In this document: positions 53,468 through 64,000 of the stretch, in pieces
How the letters are laid out: each line of letters begins with the position of its first letter
Position numbering within the stretch: position 1 is the stretch's first letter
NCBI GenBank assembly: GCA_011947345.1
Contig: JAAVTG010000561.1
Coordinates: forward strand, 496,001-560,000
Source: Phytophthora quininea
Taxonomy: Eukaryota > Oomycota > Peronosporomycetes > Peronosporales > Peronosporaceae
DNA: 64,000 nucleotides
Direction of reading: 5' to 3'
Translations under genes and position numbers: made by a program
The notes under the pieces: model-generated
Database searches by the model: none
Told to the model about the DNA's origin: nothing
The model's input: only the letters and a program-made list of their open reading frames with translations

Positions 53468-56093
53468 ATGACAAGCAGCACGGAGGCTCGGGACCGAACG
53501 CAATTAGATGAGAGAGTCAAGCAGCTGATAGAAGAAGCTACACCGCTGGTGAAGAGATGCCATGCAACCAGAGCTAATGCTGTGATTGCGAACACTAGAC
53601 AACAGATCGCTGCGTACTTAGAGGCGCGGCCGATTGTGCGAGCAGAGGCGTCTCTTACTGGTAGGTACTATTTTGCAATTGTTGTGGTGCGTGTATTTCT
53701 TCTGACTATTGTTTTACGATGGATGGCAGCGTCCCCTCTCGATGTTTCTCGTTTGGAAAAGATTGCAGCTCGAAGACTCTTACGCAACGGTGAGTTTGAA
53801 CCTGAGGATGAGTCGAGGGCCGGCTACTCGGTTGGGAAATCGGAATCTGGCTATTCCGAATCATATTATTCGAAAGTGACGTATTTGAGCGCGATTGCGC
53901 CGATGCCGCGCTCAACGACGTGCGTATTATCTTGTGGCACGCATCGTGTAGAAGATGACCCGATTATCCGCTTCGTGCCGTATTTTACCCCGGAAAATCG
54001 CAACCGCTCCAGTTTAGCGGTATGGAGCCACGCAAGATCACACTTGCAGGGATGGATGACGAGGTCAACGAGTATGTGTTGCGATATGTTGTACATGCGT
54101 GCGGTGGCGACCAGTCCGTTTTCGAAGCGCTCCAGCGCAATGGAGACTTTGCGCAGCCATTTGCCAATTATTTTGATCTGCTTACTCGTGTTACCCGCGA
54201 TCAGCTTTACAAGACAAACATGGACAAATTGAAGGCGCTTGAAAAGGACTCAAGTTCACCTGCACCAGAGAGATGCGAAACAGCGCAACTACTTACCGAA
54301 TGTGAAGCCGTTCGGATAGGTGCTCATTTGCGTGGCCGCCTTCAGTCCCTTCCAGCACACGTTTTATTAAACAACCTCCAAGACATTGAAGGAATGGGCA
54401 TTCGAGATGCTCCTTCGCATCAGTTTAGAGAATTGGCCATGAAGTATCAGGAATTCTTTTGTCGCCGCTGCTACTCGTTTAGCTGTCGAAATCATAGCCG
54501 TGAGCAGCCTATTCCTGCTGTGCGAATGGACCCGAGATATCCTGTGGTGAAAAGATCCGCCAAGCTCCGGCGTCGCGTCGAAAAAGAGCAAACTGCGAAA
54601 GAACATGCGAATGAAGACGATGAAGATGTCGAGATGGATAACGAGGCCGGTGATAACGCCTCTGAAATTGTAGAGCCAGCTGATGAACAGGCCCCAGTCC
54701 TCGATCAAAGTAAAGAAGAACAACAGAATGCTGACTCTGTAGAAGAACCGACCCGACGCTCCGTGCGCGCACACGGCAGCAAATACGAAGGCGTCTTTGG
54801 CGTATCACAAGAAACAACTCAGTCGTGCGAAAACAGCGGATGCGTCCGAATATCTCGGGTTTGACGGCGTGTATTATGACCTTATTCATGACAAAAGGCT
54901 CTGCTGTTGTCCCCCGATGATCGATGCGGTCCGCAATGCGCCAAACCCGTTTTCGATGCCCAGAGCAACGGCATCGACAAGATAACCCCTGGAAAGATTC
55001 GGAGAGTGCTCTGCTGAACAAGGCGATAAAATGTGTAGGCCCCAATCCGTGTGTGCTATCAACTCTACTTGGAACAAGGTCTTGCGCTGATGTGGCAGAT
55101 TTCCTTCGTCAACGCGAAGACCAAGCAGCAGAACAAGAAGTTTTCGATTTACTCAGAAACGGTTCGTATGGTAGGAATCGCGACAGAACCAACGGTGTTC
55201 TTGGCAACAGTCACGAGCATCTACGCCGCACGCGCTTCCAGCGCATGAAAGACCGCGGCGCAAACCATGAGTTCGTTCCTTGTAACCACCAAGGTGGGTC
55301 ATGCGATTCAGCCCAGTGTTCTTGTATGCGTCGGGATCACTACTGTGAAAAATCGTGTGGCTGCTCTCCTGATTGTTCCAATCGGTTCCCAGGATGTCAC
55401 TGCGAGGTCGGTCAGTGCCGTACGCCGGCATGTCCGTGCTATTTTGCTGCGCGAGAGTGTGACCCTGACGTTTGTGTCTCTTGTGGGGCTTGTGAACTCC
55501 CCGTCGTCGTGGCTGATGAGGACAGTAAGAGCAAAACACTGGCTCAGCTCAAGATCTGCGGGAATGTGGCTATTATGCGTGGTCGCATGCGGAAAATGGG
55601 CGTTTCGGCCTCGGACACTCACGGCTGGGGAGCGTATGCCCTCGAAAGTGTCAAGAAGGGTGAGTTTATGTACGAATACACTGGCTCGTTGCTCTCGCAA
55701 GATGAAGCTGAGCGACGAGGCAATGTCTATGACAAGGCGACGATCAGCTTCCTATTTGACCTCACGGAAGACTCCGTTGTGGACGCTACTCGTATGGGTA
55801 ACAAGAGCAAGTTTGCTAACCACGACTCGGTGGATCCAAAGTGCTTTGCTCGGATCATGCTGGTCAATGGCGATCACCGCATTGGCATTTACGCCAAGAA
55901 AGACATCCACGTTGGCGACGAGCTGTTCTTCGATTATGGACACCATGGAGTGATCCCAGATTGGAGCCAAGCTCGAATTGGGCCTGGGAAAATTGCGCCA
56001 TCAATCGAAGAGGAATCTGAGAGTGCCAAGGAGACCGATGGCGCTGAGGGTGACGCAACCTCAGCTGTTATAAAACAAGAGGCTGGACCTTAA
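53468..56093 (+). CDS. EZH2: E(z)/EZH2-type histone H3K27 methyltransferase
   Basis: Catalytic subunit of Polycomb repressive complex 2, which silences genes by H3K27 methylation. One intron, 53661-53729. Seen in order: an N-terminal region with RHATRAN-type helices; the Cys motif FFCRRCYSFSCRNH (54457-54495); a CGPQC block (about 54930); LLGTRSCADVADFLRQR; the CXC zinc cluster (CNHQGGSCDSAQCSC, CEKSCGCSPDCSNRFPGCHC, CYFAARECDPDVC, 55280-55490); and SET (GWGAYALESVKKGEFMYEYT, NGDHRIGIYAKKDIHVGDEL, FFDYG). Breaks at about 53960, 54800-54830, 54917 and 54990 are short C, T or A runs. The SET NH motif reads NHDSVDPKC, one residue longer than the usual NHS-x2-PNC. The C-terminus is acidic. Confidence 0.92.
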
Positions 56094-56322
56094 CACATTA
56101 AATAGCTGGGGTAATGTTCGTGTTTGCTTTTGCTAGGTTGTGTGCAGATTTGGAGAAATATTGTGGGCAAGAATGAACAGAAGCGCCTCGCTTATTGCTG
56201 GAGGCACACGCAGTTTTCTTGGTTGGGTTCGTCTGTGGCTGTTACTCGACGATGAACCGTTGTTCACATTGAAAATAGGTCCAAGGCTGCGATCGGAACT
56301 GCAGCCGACCGCGCAGCACGCC

Positions 56323-58360
56323 ATGGACTACAACTGGGGTGATCCAAAGAAGAACTCGCTGCTCTCGTCCAGAATGATGTACGTGGTTTGCTAGGTAAAG
56401 ATTAAGTTTCCTGCACTAACGCCAATCTGGGTATGCAGGGCGAAGGCAGAGGTCACTCGGAAGCAGAGATTGACACACGTCAAGTCCACAGTGTCGAATC
56501 AGCTGCATCCTGCTATCGAGCACAAATTACGAAGTCGGTCGGCAATAGATCTGCGCTTTAAGCCTTTGAGAACAATTCCAACGTTTAACGATATCGCAAT
56601 GTGTTTGTTTCATTTCAACAGAAAAGAAGAAGGCACTGGGGTCTGCACGACAAAATGGATTGGCGGAGAGCTCGAATACCAACAACAATGAATTGCATGA
56701 GCACGACTCAACTGAGTTACCTCAAGTAAGCGACGACGACGCTGGTTCTGCGGACGACGTGTTTCCATTGCCGTCCCAGTCACCAAGCACAGACAGGTAG
56801 GTGCTTCTCATTAACATACAATTAGTATCACGCAAGCTGACCCGTGCTTTATGCTGCACAGATCCATGTTTGACGAGTTTGGTCTAAACGCAGCCGCTGA
56901 TGGATTGTTCCACCCGGCATCGACCATCGAGGCCTTCACGGAGCATGACGCAAAGTACCGACAAGAGATTAAGCAACAAACTAAAAAGCCACGGTCAGGG
57001 GAGAGTATCCGCCATCGCGAGAGAACCACAAACTTCCATCCCTTTGTGGGGAAAGAACAGGCGTAGTCGTTTGTCCAGCAGACAGAGCTCCAAGCAGCAC
57101 GGCGCAGCAAGCGGTGGTGGATCTGCTCCTACATCTATGACATCAGCAGCGTCGCTGTCAAAGCTACTGACACTGAAGAATCCAAGCGCAGCTTGTCGGC
57201 GAACCAAAGCGACTCAAGCCTGTACGCGCCTCGTCGCCAGGACACTGTGCCTTCGACGGCTGATCGAAATGCGCTCGACTTCTTCGAGAGCGACGGCGAA
57301 GAAGACAATAACTCAGCTCACCACTCGGCTAAAGGATCGAGTAGCACTCTGGACAGCAATACCGCTTATGATGGCGAGAACAACGCTGTTCCGCCCTTGG
57401 ATATATCGCTGACGAAGAAGTTTGAAGAGCTGAAGCGGATCATGAAGTCCAACCGAGCCAAACGGGACTCTGCTCGACAAGATGGTGACATCGCAGAGAC
57501 CCCAAACAGTCCAAAAGCGTCCTTCGAAAACAACCAGAATCAGGCTGACAGCGGCCCTTCATCTCACCGAAGCAGTGAGACCTCGTCGACCAAAGCAAAG
57601 CCAGCACTAAAAGACATTCTGCTAGAGGTGCAAAGCCAGTTATGAAGAGTAGCTCGTCCACCTCGAAGCGCATGACCACAAGAAAACCAGCTTCTAGCTC
57701 GGCGATTGTTTCAGCGCCTCCTGTCCGGTCTAAGAAGCAACCGAAAGCTCGCAGTGGTGTATCGCTCTCCGATTTAAAAGCAGAGCATCGAGAAGCGCTG
57801 CAGATGCTAAAAGAGCTAGGAGGTCCAATTGACCCTGATTATCAACTGGAGGATGCAGACGCCTCGACATTTACAAGTTTCCAATTGAGAAGGACGAACA
57901 CCAGATCCACAACTGGATTGAGCAAGTCATTTGGATCAACGTCGTATGTAGGCGGTGGCAGCGGATCAATATCTGCCAGGAGATCGAATGCTAATCCACC
58001 TGCAACTCCACCAACCCCGCAACTTCTGGGATCAGCATGGTGGCGAAATTACGTGAATCAGTATCATCAGGTCGCGATTCTGCGCGTTCTGTGGGCGAGG
58101 TGGGCGACAACAAGGATCCAGATAAAACTACTAAAGCATTGACGCCCGAGAATTATGATACTTACGGCGTAGACAACCAGATCCATAGCGCAAGCTCTGT
58201 TAGCGAGGAAACAAAGCCAACATCGCCGGCTACAAACCCTGTGGACTCTTGGAAGCTGTACGAGAACGACCGTGCCGCCAATGACGATGAAGACAACAAC
58301 GAAGACGAGGTGAAGCCTTCAGCTGGCGAGTATAGTGATGATGATTTCGATAGCGATTAA
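56323..58360 (+). CDS. Serine/aspartate-rich protein of unknown function
   Basis: Starts MDYNWGDPKKNSLLSSRM. Introns 56379-56438, one ending near 56620, and one of about 60 bp near 56800-56860, all GT-AG. Recognisable text includes AKAEVTRKQRLTHVKSTVSN, MFDEFGLNAAADGLFHPAST, FEELKRIMKSNRAKRDSARQ, SLSDLKAEHREALQMLKELG and the acidic end GEYSDDDFDSD. Long stretches are Ser/Thr/Asn-rich and likely disordered. Frame switches near 57065, 57160, 57640 and 58030. The acidic DDDFDSD end occurs in several ciliary and microtubule proteins, but this is weak evidence. I do not recognise the family. Confidence 0.6.
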
Positions 58361-58403
58361 TGAAGTTCTAATTGCCGCTACATCTTCAGGCTTTTAGGTT
58401 TTG

Positions 58404-59839
58404 CTACTCGTCAAACGCTTCCGACACAAGTCGATGGCCGATGCGAGCAATTCGTTCCCGAACTGATTCTCCAGGGCGTGATTCCTGCGCAAGCCAAATA
58501 CTATTAGAAAGAGAACTAGCCACCAATATTCTAGTGGACGAACCTCAATTGATGCGTCAACCTTGGCTGGGCCAGGGAGAGGAGCCACATAGTCACTCCC
58601 GAGCTCTTCTTTCCCTTTTTCTATGAGCTCTTGGTACTCATGGCGGCGATGGTCGTGAGAGCGATGGCGATCTCGAGGCTCTTTGCGGCGGGCTGCTACA
58701 TTTACTAATCGAGCTCGTCGAGTTCGTTCTTCCTGGGCAGCGACCATTTCTAAGTGCATTTTGTAGACCACTTCGAAGCGTTCACGGTCTTTCCACGGCA
58801 CCACTTTACGCTCACGAAGATGCATGCTTTGTCCCAATTCCTTCTCGAGCTTCCGGAATTGCGCAAGATGCGGTGAGATGTCGAGGAAGGTATCTAGCAT
58901 CGTACTGGCATCGCTACCAAACGTAGAAAAACTCGGCTGGAGTACCAGTGACTGGAGGTATCGATCATAAACCTCCATTCGCTGCCGGTTCTCGGCTTCC
59001 GAAGGGTGACAGTGAAGTTTACTACTAATTGTGCCCGAAGGGAACGAGGTATCACGCATCGCGGCGCCAAAACGTTGGCGGAGTTGACTATCAAAAGTCC
59101 TTAGCTCCTCGGTGGACTTTCGGAGCTTCCAAGCACACGAGTACTCAGTATTTGCCACGACATGTTGGGTCCGCTGTCGTCGTCTTGGTCTTCGTTTGCT
59201 ACCAGCTCGCGTCCAAGAATCCAAGCCTTGATAGTTATCTCGTAATTGGACTTACCAGTTTCATGACGTCGGTCCGAAATGCGAGCAGCTAGATGCATGT
59301 GGTTCATGAAGGCACCGACCTGGGCGTTTAATTCTGCCAGACCCATCGAAGAAGACTTCTGTTGAGAAGCAATGCACGACTGCAAAGCACGCAGCCAGGT
59401 TTCCATGTACTGCCTGGAAGAGGAGGCACTGGAATTGCCCAGCTCAGCGCATAGAAAGTGGTGTTTCTTACTCCCGGACTCAGTAAGTCTGAAAACGAAA
59501 CGCCTCGCCTTCTCGACACCAGCTTTCGTATCGCTCAGCAACTCTCCTAACTCGTCTGCAGAGACTACTGAGGCGCCGTTTAACTCCAACTTTCCCTTCC
59601 GGTCTTGCTGTGTCGCATCAGTGAAGAACTCGAGCACGTGGAGCGTTATCGTGAGCTTGAAAAAGCGCCGTGTCCAGATCTTCTTCTGCGTCAACCCCAC
59701 GCCAGAGATCTCCAGGTGATCTAAAAGCCCTCCATTGTCGGCAGCTCTTGTAGCTTGAATCAGGAAAAGAAGTTGTACTGAAGAGACGGTCGTAGTATTT
59801 ACAACTGAAAGTCGATTTGAAACCAACGACAGTCGGCAT
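58404..59839 (-). CDS. PH-PX domain protein
   Basis: Phosphoinositide-binding adaptor, probably on endosomal or plasma membranes. Exon 1 (59806-59839) begins MPTVVGFKSTF and joins over a 52-bp intron (59754-59805). The PH domain is KKIWTRRFFKLTITLHVLEF, GKLELNGASVVSADEL, RRFVFRLTESGSKKHHFLCA and QYMETWLRALQSC. A PX-like domain follows: YEITIKAWILGREL, then TEYSCAWKLRKSTEELRTFD and RMEVYDRYLQSLVLQP. The two halves need one more C at the CCC near 59168. The C-terminal part is helical. The last intron, 58485-58543, leads to the end GHRLVSEAFDE. An open frame without this splice reads a hydrophobic stretch that is intron. Confidence 0.8.
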
Positions 59840-60457
59840 TTTGAAAGCGGCGATACTCTTGAGCTGGAGTTTTCAAAGCGGAGAATGAGAAATCATCACG
59901 ATGGAGACGAACTTGAGCTATTCTTCGTGCCGAGCTGCTCTGGTGTGATAGCCAAAATGGGCCAATGCATTGGGTGATTTGCGTGGCAGTCGGATGCTGA
60001 TCGGTGCGCGCCAGGCCCTTCGTACCTTTGTCGTCCAGTGGGTCTTGCATCAGCAGGCGCACTTGCGTTTGGTGGACATCAGGGGTTGACGCACCTCCAT
60101 GACGAAGTCCTTGCCGATAGTTGGTTCGACACCAGCAAGTTTAAGTTCGCGTCGTGACGCATTTCAGTAATCAGAGCGTCTACTGGTGCTGCTGTTTTCT
60201 CGAGTTTTGCTTTCACATGCAGCGTCGTCAACTTTCCCTCGTGCCGTACGTCCCCCCACCAGAGCGTTCAGCAATCCTTCGCCAGCAGCGTCGACAGAGA
60301 ATCCATACGTTTGACCACCACCATTTTCACTCTTGGTATTGGTCAATGAGGAAAAGAACGTCGTTATGGCATCACTCCAATTTCTTGAGCGACTCGACTT
60401 TATAGATACCCACGCGAAATACAAACCAATCCATTGAAAACTCTTACCTTTGTTCCC
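59840..60457. other. Unresolved; possible small spliced gene on the minus strand
   Basis: Minus-strand text such as KAKLEKTAAPVDALITEMRH (about 60200) and MRLLMQDPLDDKGTKGLART (about 60060) looks protein-like, with a GTGCGT donor near 60090 between them. An in-frame TGA upstream and lack of any known domain prevent a firm call. Confidence 0.3.
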
Positions 60458-61116
60458 TTACGCGTTGATCACTTCCCGGTACTGGTCCATGACACTCTGT
60501 AGCAGGTCCTTGTTCTTTTTCCTCTGGTGAACTTTCTGTATTTGCCGAGATCTCGCAGCAGCTTTTTACGCGCAAAAGGCATCTGTGGTACGTGTCGCTG
60601 GAACACAAACAGTAGCACCTCGGTAAAGTTCTTGGACGTGGCATCCGCGTAGCTGCAGCTCCAGGCGAACCACTCGAGCAGCAAGTCGTAGCCCTGTTTG
60701 CTCTCGAACCGGCTCTGCATGTCCTGCGGCGTGGCAATAGACAGCGTGGCCTCCAGGATGAACACGGCTTGAGCTCGGTCTTCCACAGTCTTGACGTCGG
60801 TTCTGGCGGCCTGTAGGAAGGCCTCCAGGAGGTCCGGACTGGTCACGCACATGTCCTGACCGCAGTACTTGGTGGTGGCCTGCAGGATGAGCTCCGACAC
60901 GGCGCAGGTCTCGGTCAGAGAGGTGTCCAAGTCGCGCAGAGGGATCTTGGCCTCGTGGGCGGCCAGCGTGCTCTCCTGGGACAGCGGTAAACGGCCGAAC
61001 TGCTGCACGTAGGCCTCGGTCTGCTGGTGCATCTCCTCCATGAGCGTCCGGGCCGCTCGGTGCTGCAGCACCAGCACGTTCTTGAGCAAGTCGGTCGCCT
61101 TGGCTTGCTCGCTCAT
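60458..61116 (-). CDS. Helical protein of unknown function, about 220 residues
   Basis: Starts MSEQAKATDLLKNVLVLQHR at 61116. It is all-helical in look, with LMEEMHQQTEAYVQQFGRLP, TETCAVSELILQATTKYCGQ, LLLEWFAWSCSYADATSKNF and KKLLRDLGKYRKF. Near 60525 an A run (AAAAA) looks one base short; adding one gives the end NKDLLQSVMDQYREVINA with stop at 60458-60460. The unshifted frame stops at 60469 with an unconvincing tail. No family recognised and no signal or membrane segment. Confidence 0.65.
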
Positions 61117-63183
61117 GACTTGGCTGATGATCAATAAGTTTGGTGTAGTGAATAGTTTTGTGGAATATAGTAAAACATTAAACTGGAGGTCATGCTGAAT
61201 CACCAGTTCAAGGCCTAACGATACTTCTTACCGACGCGATCTCTAACCAACGTAGACGGATTCGTCGATCCCTCAACCTCAAAGTCCTCATTACCTGACC
61301 ACGCTGTGCTCCGCTTCCCCCTCCGTTAACGGAGACCGTCTTGAAATGATTGCCATTTCATACTGAAATCAAATGAGAGCGGCAATCAATACAAGATGGA
61401 TACAAAAAGTATCACTTCAACTTCAGCGGAAAACGACAAACGTTGTTGATTCCTTTGGTAACCACGTTGCTTATCCTTTCCCCCACGCTGTTTGTGGCAA
61501 GCAGCCACCGTTGCCAGTGTTGCCGCCGCAAAATGGCGAGGAATATCCACTTCGAACACGCGAAATGCTGCGGCAGGTTGTTGAGAAACTTGGGATAGTT
61601 CGCTGGGGCCTTCTCGTCGCCGTAAAAGACGCCGGGATTTGCGATGCTGTGGTCAACTTGCTGCAGGACTTGGCTCTCGAGGCTGCAGCTGACCAGGACG
61701 GGGCCTATCCAAGCTCCAGCGTTTATGGCTTCAAGACGGGCGGGCTTTGATCTCGGCCGCCTCAGCACCGATGACAAGTGACAGGCAAGGCAGCAACGCA
61801 TCAACCGCCGTCTCGACAGCGGAGCCGCCAGAGCCACACTCGGGTCATTGCACACAAACAGCTGCAGGCCCGAATATCTCCGCTTTTGCAGGCTTATTCC
61901 GGTCGTTGAGGAGCTCACCAGCTGAAGATCGCCGATGTGTCAGCTTTGTCGCGGGCTCGTGGGGCATCAAGGTCGCAAACCCTTTGCTAGTCACTTGCCA
62001 TGCGGTGGACGGCGCCGAAAACGGTGGCGGGGACATTTGAGGCCAGTGCCGACCAGCACCTGGTGTGCCCCTGCGCTCGGGTCATGTCCCTGACATCTTG
62101 AGATGGAAGTGAAGCAGCTGGTAGGCTCGGTCGCCGCAACCTGCCCACGAGTGCTAGGTTGGTGATCTCCATGTCTCGTCAAACCGGCGAGGTTGCTCAC
62201 AGAGAGACACTGGAGGCTTGCACGGCGGCGGCGGTGAAAATGCCGTCGGTCTTTGTCGATCCTGTCTGCCGACTATCCGGTGTTGAATGCCGACGATAGG
62301 CGTCGGCGCCAAGCTGGCGGCCACGTATTGGTCTGGATAGCCCGGGTGCATCTTCCCTCCCGAGCCGGGCTTGCTTTCGACCAGCATAATCGACCGGACG
62401 ACACCCCCGTGCAATGCCAATGCAAAGATGCCATGCAACGTCCACGGGCACCACCGCGGTCCAAGAGCGTTCGTGGCGATCGCCGCCCAGAGCACGCCAG
62501 CTCACTTGCCAGCAAAAAATTGGGCCGCCAATAATGCTGTGAGATATGAACGCCTTGCCGTGTATGCAATGCAGCTGAAATTGGCTCCTTCCGACGCCTT
62601 GAGCTCCGGCCGCGGAGCCGTACAGGCCGTGTCGGGATCTAGACGTTTTTCCGGTCGACTGATTCGAAACGCCACGCTAGAAGCTGCCCGGAGCGCGCGG
62701 GCAAGTCGACTGTGGCAAAACCTTTTAGGTGGTGTAATAACGGTGGGGGAATCAGCCCCCGCGGTGGACCGGGACTAAGCCTGCCGGTCGATGATCGTTT
62801 CGCTTCGCCCGCCACAATTTTGGATAGAAATCTGCACGGACGACGCGTGCCCCGCGCTGCACTGCTGGCCGGCGCCGGCGAGACTCCGGTCACGAGCAAA
62901 CTCAAGTCCGCAGTGACATTCCCAGCTAAAAACAGCCGAGCGCTCGAAAGCACCCTGCACGGTGTACAGTCTCTCGATCCTTGCTTGGATCGTGACGAAT
63001 CCGAGCGAGGAAAGTCACTTTGCAGATCGCAACCGGCTGGTGATCGTTAACTGCACCCCCACGCGGACCGCTGCACTGCCCACTCTTTCATTTGCGAAAA
63101 GGAACGCGAAAGCTCACATCGACACGGCTTTCGCGCAGTAATAGTTCGCCTGTAGACAGCGCTACATGTTAGTACCGACCCAA
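61117..63183. other. Intergenic; GC-rich open frames of doubtful value
   Basis: The first 200 bases hold the promoter of the minus-strand gene. A 168-residue minus frame (61412-61918) and overlapping frames to 63050 occur in GC-rich sequence on both strands with no domain. The last kilobase probably serves the zinc-finger gene. Confidence 0.45.
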
Positions 63184-64000
63184 ATGGACTCGCACCCGTG
63201 GATCACGACCCAAGCCCCGGCGGCGCCGACCCCGCCTACCATAGCCAGCACAACCTCGACATGGCGCCCGACGCGCTCAAGAAGCACCTTTGAACAGCTC
63301 CAGCGTCAGCATCAACCTGGCCACGTCGTTGACCCCCGCCAGCACGCCGCTGCTGCCGTCGTTCGGCAGCATCAGCCCCGCCAACACCACCACCGCCACC
63401 AGATTCCCCGTCGTCGGGGGCAGCTCTATGCTCACGTCGCTCCGGCTCGAGTACTGCAGGTTCCAGGGCTGCCCCAATTTCGGCAAAATGCAGGGCTACT
63501 GCCACGACCACATCCAGGGTCGACCGGCCCCGCACCAATCGCAGTTCCAGGCGTCCCCGCACAGCACATTCGCACAGAACCCGGCGGTGCCACTACCAAG
63601 CATTGTGCTGCCGTCCCCTGTGCAGGCCCAGCAGCACGTGCAGCTCCAGGTGCAGACCCAGCCCCAATATCTACCAGCGCTGAGTACCGTCGTGCCCACC
63701 CGCACCCGCCAGACCGTGTCGGTGTCGGCCTACCAGAGCTACGACGCGGAACCCCAGAGCCCGCTGTTCCTCGACACCACCTCGAGCTACAAGCCGTCCC
63801 CCATCTACACCAAAAACACAACCTTCATGACGACCCCACTAAGCAAGAAGCCCCGGATGGTGGCCAGTCCGACACCGTCGACCAGCAGCACCAGCGGCTC
63901 CAAGCCGACGGCCAAATGCCGTCGCGACGGATGCACCAACGACGCCCGCCGGAAGGGCCTCTGCATGGAGCACGGCGGCCGGCACTTTTGCAAGATGGCG
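63184..64000 (+). CDS. WRKY19-like zinc-finger protein, 3' end outside window
   Basis: Starts MDSHP and continues, after a CCC run near 63197 and a TTT run near 63290 that look one base short, through MAPDALKKHL into a Ser/Thr/Pro-rich leader. A zinc-finger-like unit follows: CRFQGCPNFGKMQGYCHDH (63459-63515). A Gln/Pro-rich stretch comes next, then CRRDGCTNDARRKGLCMEH (63916-63972) at the window edge. C-x4-C-x9-C-x2-H is the unit of WRKY19-like proteins, which oomycetes carry in numbers and which are presumed nuclear. The name comes from a plant homologue; no WRKY domain is expected. More units probably follow beyond 64000. Confidence 0.8.
   Translation, partial: MDSHPWITTQAPAAPTPPTIASTTSTWRPTRSRSTFEQLQRQHQPGHVVDPRQHAAAAVVRQHQPRQHHHRHQIPRRRGQLYAHVAPARVLQVPGLPQFRQNAGLLPRPHPGSTGPAPIAVPGVPAQHIRTEPGGATTKHCAAVPCAGPAARAAPGADPAPISTSAEYRRAHPHPPDRVGVGLPELRRGTPEPAVPRHHLELQAVPHLHQKHNLHDDPTKQEAPDGGQSDTVDQQHQRLQADGQMPSRRMHQRRPPEGPLHGARRPALLQDG

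Noticed and set aside
61412..61918. 168-residue minus-strand frame
   Set aside because: No domain, and both strands are open in this GC-rich stretch, so chance is likely.
1..64000. CRISPR arrays, rRNA, tRNA and bacterial operons
   Set aside because: I saw no spaced palindromic repeats, no rRNA core sequence and no cloverleaf that I could support; introns and domain content are eukaryotic.

Overview
The window looks like nuclear DNA of an oomycete, most likely Phytophthora or a close relative. Compact genes carry few, short (about 50-75 bp) GT-AG introns. Oomycete-typical families are present: START-FYVE proteins, temptin-like secreted proteins, a WRKY19-like zinc-finger protein and a decayed RXLR effector. 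Two genes have an oomycete-style initiator (TCATT core) about 30-50 bp upstream of the ATG. Most large genes are intact at the level of domains but break reading frame again and again at short homopolymer runs, where one extra base restores the conserved frame. I read this mainly as consensus error, so many CDS entries span several frames.

Layout. 1-32 kb is gene-dense and conserved: a polo-like kinase (cut by the window edge), an RBBP6/MPE1-type polyadenylation factor, a START-FYVE protein, an SDR-epimerase fused to CbiX-like domains, a very large Sfi1/GAF centrosomal-type protein, a coiled-coil protein, a vWA protein, a TRAF3IP1-N/IQ/EF-hand protein, a temptin-like secreted protein, and a giant CHD remodeler that appears to join PDZ, AP2-like, QLQ, double chromodomain, SNF2, PHD and extended PHD modules in one protein. 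32-46.7 kb is gene-poor and repeat-rich: a pogo-type transposase, a second pogo fragment, a truncated Ty3/gypsy element bracketed by 67-bp direct repeats, a broken RXLR effector and a LINE 3' fragment. 46.7-61 kb is gene-dense again: TFIIF beta, uroporphyrinogen-III synthase, a small membrane protein, two tandem temptin-like genes, a Merlin/ISXO2-type transposase remnant, an E(z)-type histone methyltransferase, a serine-rich protein, a PH-PX protein and an unidentified protein. 61-63.2 kb is empty as far as I can see, and a zinc-finger gene runs off the right edge.

Working together. Two loose functional themes are visible. One is spindle/centriole biology (polo kinase, Sfi1-like, coiled-coil, TRAF3IP1-N protein). 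The other is chromatin and transcription (RBBP6, CHD, TFIIF beta, E(z)). These are genomic neighbours, not operons. The alternation of conserved blocks with a transposon-rich island holding a dead effector fits the two-speed genome organisation known from Phytophthora.
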